Shown here in pieces: positions 5,672 through 9,571 of a stretch of DNA of 9,571 nucleotides. The notes under the pieces were generated by a model, which was not told the DNA's origin, did not search any database, and saw only the letters and a list, made by a program, of their open reading frames with translations. Source of the stretch: an uncultured Bacilli bacterium. Lineage in GTDB: Bacteria > Bacillota_I > Bacilli_A > RFN20 > CAG-631. The stretch covers positions 1 to 9,571 of the forward strand of contig CAKPXW010000063.1 in NCBI GenBank assembly GCA_934202505.1, given 5' to 3'. Numbering within the stretch: the stretch's first letter is position 1; every line of letters begins with the position of its first letter. The position numbers and the translations under genes are program-made.

Positions 5672-7465
5672 TTATTTGCCTCCTTGTTCAAACTCAGCAA
5701 AAGCATAACCTATTGCTTGTTTGATAATTGAAGAAGAATAAGAAGCTGAAGTAAAAGCATCTACTGCTAAATAATTAGAAGCATCTTTTCCTAAGTAAGC
5801 ATTTTTAGCATAATCAACGACTTTACTATTTGTTGAGCCATATTTATAAGTTAAATCAGTAAGATTTCCTACACCATAAATAGTTCCATCATTAGAAATA
5901 GCAACAATTAGTGTAAATGTAACTTCTGATTTATAGCCACTAATATCAATACTTCCAGAAGAACTAACTAAGTAAGCCATACCTACTTTTTCTTTATTTT
6001 TATCAACTATTTCATAAGCAGGAGCAAATGTTAATTTATCTTTTGCATATTCATATCCTGAAATATGTGTTTTATCTGTTTTTACTTCATAATTTTCAAT
6101 TGGTTTATAAGTATCATTATCTTTTAAGGTTAATGAAGATGATAAAATGTCATATTGAACTTTATCCATTCCATTAACATAATAAATAGTTTTTCCTCCA
6201 TTTACTTTATAAGCAACAGCTGAATTTGTTATACATGATAAGACTAATAAAACGGCAAGAGAAACATATTTTAGTACTAATTTATCATTGCTTTTTCCCA
6301 CTACAACATAATCGATAGCACATGATAAAATGTTAGCAAGAGCAATTGAATAAACAACACCTTCTGGATAAGAACCTTTTATTCTTATAAGCATTGTCAT
6401 AAAACCAGCAAAAATTGCAACAAATATTTTCCCAAAAGAAGATGTAGGCCCGGTTACTGGATCTGTCAACATAAAGACAGCTCCAAACATTAATCCACCT
6501 AATGATAAATGATATAAAACGAAAGAAAATGGATTTTCAAGTCCTAGAATTAAGGCAATTACAAAGGCAGTAATTGCAACTGTCGAAACATAAAATACTG
6601 GTGTTCTCCAATTGATAACTTTTAAAACTGATAAGATAATTCCAATAATTAAAATAGCAATTGTAAATGTTTCACCCATTGCTCCTAGATAATTACCAAA
6701 TAGTAAATCAAGCATTGAATAACCATTAAATATGGAATTAAATACTGTTGATGTGCCATTTGAATAAGAAGTCCCTAGCCAGTGCATAGTATTATTGAAA
6801 GCAGTGGTTAAAGTAGCTCCTGTTGTTGCATCAATAATTGATGAAGCGTTTGTAGATAGTGTAACTATCATTGAAGGAACATCAAATTGACTAGTAAAGC
6901 AAATTCCCACAAGAATTCTTGCCATTGCTGCAGGATTAAAGATGTTCTTTCCAAATCCTCCAAATAAATTTTTAACAACAAATGTTGCAAAAATTGAACC
7001 AACTATAACAACATAATAAGAAATATATGTTGGTAATGTTAATGAAAAAATTAAAGCAGTAACATAACTATAGTTATATACTAAGTCATGTTTTATTGTG
7101 GTAAACAATGTTGTGTTTCCACCTTTTTTATAACGTAATGTTGTATTTAAGATATCACATATTGCTGTTGTAACTAATGATACTAAAACTACTAAAATAG
7201 TTCTTAGTCCATACATTGGTTTAAAAGTAATTAATTCTTTTGCTTCCTTTAAACCATTGCTAATTGCAACTTTAAAAGTTTCATTGTATTGTAAAGCTTC
7301 ATCATTTAAAATTTTAATAGATTCTTTTAAAGCTGCATCCATTTTAAATGAATAGGCAATTGCTAAAATCCAAACAATACATAAAGCAATTGTTAAAGTT
7401 AACATAATCTTTAATGTTGAATTTTTACTCCTTAAATAAGGAGCAGCATTAGTTCTTAAAGCCAT
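5672..7465 (-). CDS. rnfD: RnfD membrane subunit fused to a C-terminal FMN-binding domain
   Basis: 597 aa, against about 310-350 for usual RnfD. The RnfD part is clear: YLRSKNSTLKIML at the start (10-22), FGGFGKNIFNPAAMAR (168-183), flavinylation motif DATTGAT with Thr218 as acceptor, LTDPVTGPTSSFGK, and YPEGVVYSIALAN in a late helix. A last helix (about 398-417) after a Lys-containing loop leads to an extra extracytoplasmic domain (about 418-597). Its final part looks like RnfG/NqrC FMN-binding domains and ends in Asp569-AFTSAS, where Ser575 takes the acceptor place but the Gly of the motif is Ser. Residues about 41-84 are an extra charged insertion between helices 1 and 2. GGAGG precedes the start, 14 nt after rnfC. 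RnfD with RnfG forms the outer flavin relay; ion pumping is assumed from the family. Confidence 0.9.
   Translation of the reverse strand: MALRTNAAPYLRSKNSTLKIMLTLTIALCIVWILAIAYSFKMDAALKESIKILNDEALQYNETFKVAISNGLKEAKELITFKPMYGLRTILVVLVSLVTTAICDILNTTLRYKKGGNTTLFTTIKHDLVYNYSYVTALIFSLTLPTYISYYVVIVGSIFATFVVKNLFGGFGKNIFNPAAMARILVGICFTSQFDVPSMIVTLSTNASSIIDATTGATLTTAFNNTMHWLGTSYSNGTSTVFNSIFNGYSMLDLLFGNYLGAMGETFTIAILIIGIILSVLKVINWRTPVFYVSTVAITAFVIALILGLENPFSFVLYHLSLGGLMFGAVFMLTDPVTGPTSSFGKIFVAIFAGFMTMLIRIKGSYPEGVVYSIALANILSCAIDYVVVGKSNDKLVLKYVSLAVLLVLSCITNSAVAYKVNGGKTIYYVNGMDKVQYDILSSSLTLKDNDTYKPIENYEVKTDKTHISGYEYAKDKLTFAPAYEIVDKNKEKVGMAYLVSSSGSIDISGYKSEVTFTLIVAISNDGTIYGVGNLTDLTYKYGSTNSKVVDYAKNAYLGKDASNYLAVDAFTSASYSSSIIKQAIGYAFAEFEQGGK
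5679..5684 (-). promoter_or_regulatory. Ribosome binding site deciding the rnfG start
   Basis: A full AGGAGG on the minus strand lies within the last codons of rnfD, 8 nt before ATG5670. It supports the 186-aa RnfG over the 198-aa in-frame alternative. Confidence 0.7.
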
Positions 7466-7479
7466 TTTCTATTTCCTCC

Positions 7480-8772
7480 TTATTTATGTTTCAATTTATA
7501 AATCATTTTTGCTTTTTTAATTGTATCTGTAACTTCTATTGAAGATGGACAAACATAAGAACACATTCCACATTCCACACAAGACAAAATTTTTAATTTT
7601 TCCATTCTATCTATGTCTTTTCTTTCATAAGCAATTTTTAATTCAACTGGTTGTAAAGATGCAGGGCAATGCATTGTACATGCACCACATCTAAGACATG
7701 GTAAAGCTACATGTTGCTTAAATTGAAGAATAGTTAAAGCATCCATTTGCATTAAAATTGGGAAATTTGTAGTATTGACAGCTTTACTACACATTGGTCC
7801 CCCTGGAATTAAATTAACATCACCTTCAATAAGTCCACCTAAGGCATTTACAATATCCGTTGTTAAAGTACCTATTCTACATAATACATTAGCATTTTTA
7901 TTAATACCATCACCTGATACAGTTATTAATTTAGTAGCCAATGTTTTACCTGTTAATAATGTTTTAGCAAGAGCAATAACAGTTTGAGCATTATTTACAA
8001 TACAAGAAGCTTCAATAGGAAGTCTATCATATTCTCTATTTAATACTCTTTTAATTAAAGCTCTTTCCCAACCCATTGGATAAAGGTCTTCAACTTCAAC
8101 TATTCTAATATTTTTATAATTTGGAAGTTCTTTTTCAATAGCATCTTTTACTTTTTCTTTATGAACTTTAATTACAATAATTGCTTCTTTAGCCTCTGAT
8201 GCTTTAAGTAACAATTCAATTCCCTTTAAAAGTAAGGTTGGATAAGTTGACATTGTAACATAATCAGTTGTTAAAAATGGTTCACATTCTACTCCATTAA
8301 TAAGTAAAGTATCTACACCTTTAGTGTTTTGGTATTTAACATAAGTTGGAAAACCGGCTCCACCCATACCAATAAGGCCCGCTTTTTTTATTGCATTAAA
8401 TATTTCTTCTTTACTACTTTGTAAAGAAACAATAGGCAATAAATCATCTCTTTCAAATAAATTATCACTTAAAATCGTTAAGTATGGGATGTTTCTTCCT
8501 ATTTGCGGATTATACATTGTTTCATTAGCAAGAACTGTTCCAGAAACTGATGAATAAATTGGTACTTCAAAATCTGTTCTATTTCCTATTAATGTACCAA
8601 CTTTTACATGATCATTTTCTTTAACAATGTAATTTATTGGTTTGCCATTAGGTGATAATGTTGGGAAATATACTTTATTTATAGAATTTGCAAGATTTAT
8701 TATTTCTGTATCTTTGGTAAGTTCTTTAAATCCTGGCAAGTGTTTATGCCTTGTTGATGTAAATAAACCCAT
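7480..8772 (-). CDS. rnfC: Rnf electron transport complex subunit RnfC (NADH/FMN and Fe-S)
   Basis: 430 aa, normal for a compact RnfC. The order is an N-terminal barrel-sandwich region (about 1-105), a 51-kDa-like NADH/FMN region with GMGGAGFP (135-142) and INGVECEP (158-165), an SLBB-like stretch (about 250-330), and two complete ferredoxin-type motifs: Cys359/362/365/369-Pro and Cys398/401/404/408-Pro. It sits on the cytoplasmic face and exchanges electrons with NAD(H). All cofactor residues that can be checked by eye are present, so this subunit looks fully functional, unlike the shortened RnfB. AGGAGG overlaps the TAG stop of the 54-aa gene just upstream, giving tight coupling. Confidence 0.95.
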   Translation of the reverse strand: MGLFTSTRHKHLPGFKELTKDTEIINLANSINKVYFPTLSPNGKPINYIVKENDHVKVGTLIGNRTDFEVPIYSSVSGTVLANETMYNPQIGRNIPYLTILSDNLFERDDLLPIVSLQSSKEEIFNAIKKAGLIGMGGAGFPTYVKYQNTKGVDTLLINGVECEPFLTTDYVTMSTYPTLLLKGIELLLKASEAKEAIIVIKVHKEKVKDAIEKELPNYKNIRIVEVEDLYPMGWERALIKRVLNREYDRLPIEASCIVNNAQTVIALAKTLLTGKTLATKLITVSGDGINKNANVLCRIGTLTTDIVNALGGLIEGDVNLIPGGPMCSKAVNTTNFPILMQMDALTILQFKQHVALPCLRCGACTMHCPASLQPVELKIAYERKDIDRMEKLKILSCVECGMCSYVCPSSIEVTDTIKKAKMIYKLKHK

Positions 8773-8784
8773 ATTCTTTTCCTC

Positions 8785-8949
8785 CTAGTTTTTCTTCTTT
8801 CCTTTCAATTTTTTTATCAGTCTATAAATTAAATAAATAAGTAAAGATACTACAATTATTTCTCCGATAACTAATAAAACAATTGTTGATTTTTCAAGAT
8901 TATTATTCCCGCATGTTCCAATTCCACACGCTTTAAAAATTAAATACAT
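8785..8949 (-). CDS. Small membrane protein opening the rnf operon (54 aa)
   Basis: ATG8949 is preceded by GGAG with good spacing, and the TAG stop is part of the rnfC ribosome site (TAGGAGG), so the gene is in the operon and coupled to rnfC. The protein has a short N-terminal section with Cys8 and Cys13 in ACGIGTCG, one hydrophobic helix (about 22-42) and a strongly Lys-rich tail. The positive tail predicts C-terminus inside, which puts both cysteines outside the cytoplasm. No family is recognised. It could be a small accessory or assembly subunit of the complex, with the cysteines forming a disulfide or binding a cofactor. A chance ORF is unlikely given its two well-placed translation signals and tight fit. 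Confidence 0.7.
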   Translation of the reverse strand: MYLIFKACGIGTCGNNNLEKSTIVLLVIGEIIVVSLLIYLIYRLIKKLKGKKKN

Positions 8950-8962
8950 CTTTTTTCTCCTA

Positions 8963-8990
8963 TTTATAATAAAGAATTAATTTGCTACAA
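8963..8990 (-). promoter_or_regulatory. Candidate rnf operon promoter
   Basis: On the minus strand TTGTAG (8985-8990) and TATAAA (8963-8968) are separated by 16 nt and lie just before the first operon gene. The -10 is five of six consensus, the -35 only three of six. The leader would be very short, with the Shine-Dalgarno almost at the transcript start, so a promoter further upstream inside the divergent gene is a real alternative. No long leader or riboswitch fits in the 60-nt gap. Confidence 0.35.
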
Positions 8991-8991
8991 T
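8963..8991 (+). promoter_or_regulatory. Candidate promoter of the divergent PAP2-family gene
   Basis: TTTATA (8963-8968), a 17-nt spacer and TACAAT (8986-8991) with a TG one base before it (extended -10) lie upstream of the plus-strand gene. The predicted start is near 8998, just ahead of or within the GAGGTGAG ribosome site. The elements coincide almost base for base with those of the opposite-strand candidate promoter. Confidence 0.4.
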
Positions 8992-9009
8992 TAATAAGAG
9001 GTGAGTGAA

Positions 9010-9571
9010 ATGAAAAAGTCAACATTAATCAAACTCTTATCTTTTATTTTAATATTTTCTTTTCTGGCTGTGATTGCTACTTTATATGATTATCAAATCA
9101 GCAATTTTCTTGCAGGGAAAAATCTAAAAAATGGTTATTATTACTCCAATAACCTTTTAGGAAATATTATTGAAATTGTAGGGGAAACGATTCTTTATAT
9201 TTTTTTGACCTTTTCCTTTATTATTCTAGCATTTTATTTTTATAATACAAATAGACATTTTAAAATATTTGTCATAATTTTTACTTTTATTGCTTTTTAT
9301 TTTGCTTATCGGATTTTTTCTATATCAGGAAAATACATATATGAAATCTATAATTTAAAGATATTTAATAGTGGTATATTTAAAATTCTATATATTTTAT
9401 TTGCTATTCTATATACATTTTTAAACATATTATTCGTAAAAAAGAAATTCTTAAATAAAATTAATGAATTAGTACCATTTGTATCTATTATAATTGCAAC
9501 TTTTGCTTTATCTACAATAATTACTCATCTTATTATAAAACCATTTATGGGAAGAGAAAGATTTAGAGCCA
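9010..9571 (+). CDS. PAP2-family membrane phosphatase, N-terminal part
   Basis: 187 residues are visible from ATG9010 (GAGGTGAG 4-5 nt upstream); the 3' part lies outside the window. Several membrane helices alternate with short loops. The last visible residues hold Lys177-x6-Arg184 in KPFMGRERF, which matches the first motif of the PAP2/type-2 phosphatidic acid phosphatase superfamily (KxxxxxxRP) with Phe at the Pro place and the common GR pair inside. Members dephosphorylate lipid phosphates such as phosphatidate, phosphatidylglycerol phosphate or undecaprenyl diphosphate. The later SGH and SRxxxxxHxxxD motifs cannot be checked here, so activity and substrate are open. It is divergent from the rnf operon with a 60-nt shared gap; no functional link is evident. 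Confidence 0.65.
   Translation, partial: MKKSTLIKLLSFILIFSFLAVIATLYDYQISNFLAGKNLKNGYYYSNNLLGNIIEIVGETILYIFLTFSFIILAFYFYNTNRHFKIFVIIFTFIAFYFAYRIFSISGKYIYEIYNLKIFNSGIFKILYILFAILYTFLNILFVKKKFLNKINELVPFVSIIIATFALSTIITHLIIKPFMGRERFRA

Noticed and set aside
5671..5706. Longer RnfG start (12 extra residues)
   Set aside because: It lies wholly inside rnfD, whereas ATG5670 has AGGAGG at ideal spacing and starts one base after the rnfD stop.
7775..7987. Plus-strand 70-aa ORF antisense to rnfC
   Set aside because: It is a shadow of the SLBB region of rnfC, with no translation signal.
8950..9009. FMN or other riboswitch before the operon
   Set aside because: The gap is only 60 nt and shared with a divergent gene, too short for an FMN riboswitch, and no stem system is visible.
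1..9571. tRNA, rRNA, CRISPR arrays, insertion sequences or prophage signs
   Set aside because: No spaced direct repeats, transposase-like frames, terminal inverted repeats or tRNA-like clover segments were seen; the genes form an ordinary chromosomal operon.

Overview
The window is strongly AT-rich, uses clear AGGAGG-type Shine-Dalgarno sites, packs its genes tightly and carries lipobox lipoproteins. Trp is encoded by TGG, and TGA acts as a stop at the end of the NusG-domain gene, so the standard bacterial code 11 applies rather than the mycoplasma code 4. This fits a low-GC anaerobic member of the Bacillota or of the Mollicutes-like Bacilli (Erysipelotrichia, Acholeplasma/Izemoplasma or RF39-type lineages). 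The exact lineage cannot be read from the sequence.

Layout: nearly everything lies on the minus strand and forms one long rnf operon, read from about 8950 down to 1129. Its order is a 54-aa membrane protein (8785-8949), rnfC (7480-8772), a long rnfD carrying a C-terminal FMN-binding domain (5672-7465), rnfG (5110-5670), rnfE (4466-5110), rnfA (3842-4453), a 56-aa Cys-rich membrane protein (3672-3842), a very short rnfB (3355-3669), a lipoprotein apbE flavin transferase (2100-3368), a NusG-domain-II membrane protein (1661-2110) and a Gx-type transporter (1129-1656). Spacing runs from a 14-nt overlap to a 14-nt gap, with two TAATG stop/start overlaps. After an 82-nt AT-only gap with its own likely promoter comes a two-domain FMN-binding lipoprotein (1046 down to the window edge). 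Divergent to the operon, starting at 9010 on the plus strand, is the beginning of a PAP2-family phosphatase. No stretch over 300 bases lacks a gene.

How the parts fit: RnfC is the cytoplasmic NADH/FMN/2x[4Fe-4S] subunit. RnfA and RnfE keep all four membrane cysteines that hold the buried [2Fe-2S] cluster. RnfD, RnfG, the extra domain on RnfD and the lipoprotein carry covalent-flavin-type motifs (GAT, GAS, or a degenerate SAS), and ApbE in the same operon is the enzyme that would attach FMN to them outside the membrane. The set looks like an electron path from the cytoplasm, through the membrane, to surface flavoproteins.

Most unusual points: RnfB is only 104 aa and lacks the ferredoxin-like cluster domain that normally receives electrons from ferredoxin. 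A 56-aa membrane protein with the same CxxCxxxxC spacing and an almost identical N-terminus lies directly before it. A second small Cys-containing membrane protein starts the operon. RnfD has a fused second FMN-binding domain although a separate RnfG is present. Together these suggest a non-canonical Rnf, possibly working as an NADH-linked export route to extracytoplasmic flavoproteins. That is a hypothesis from sequence only.
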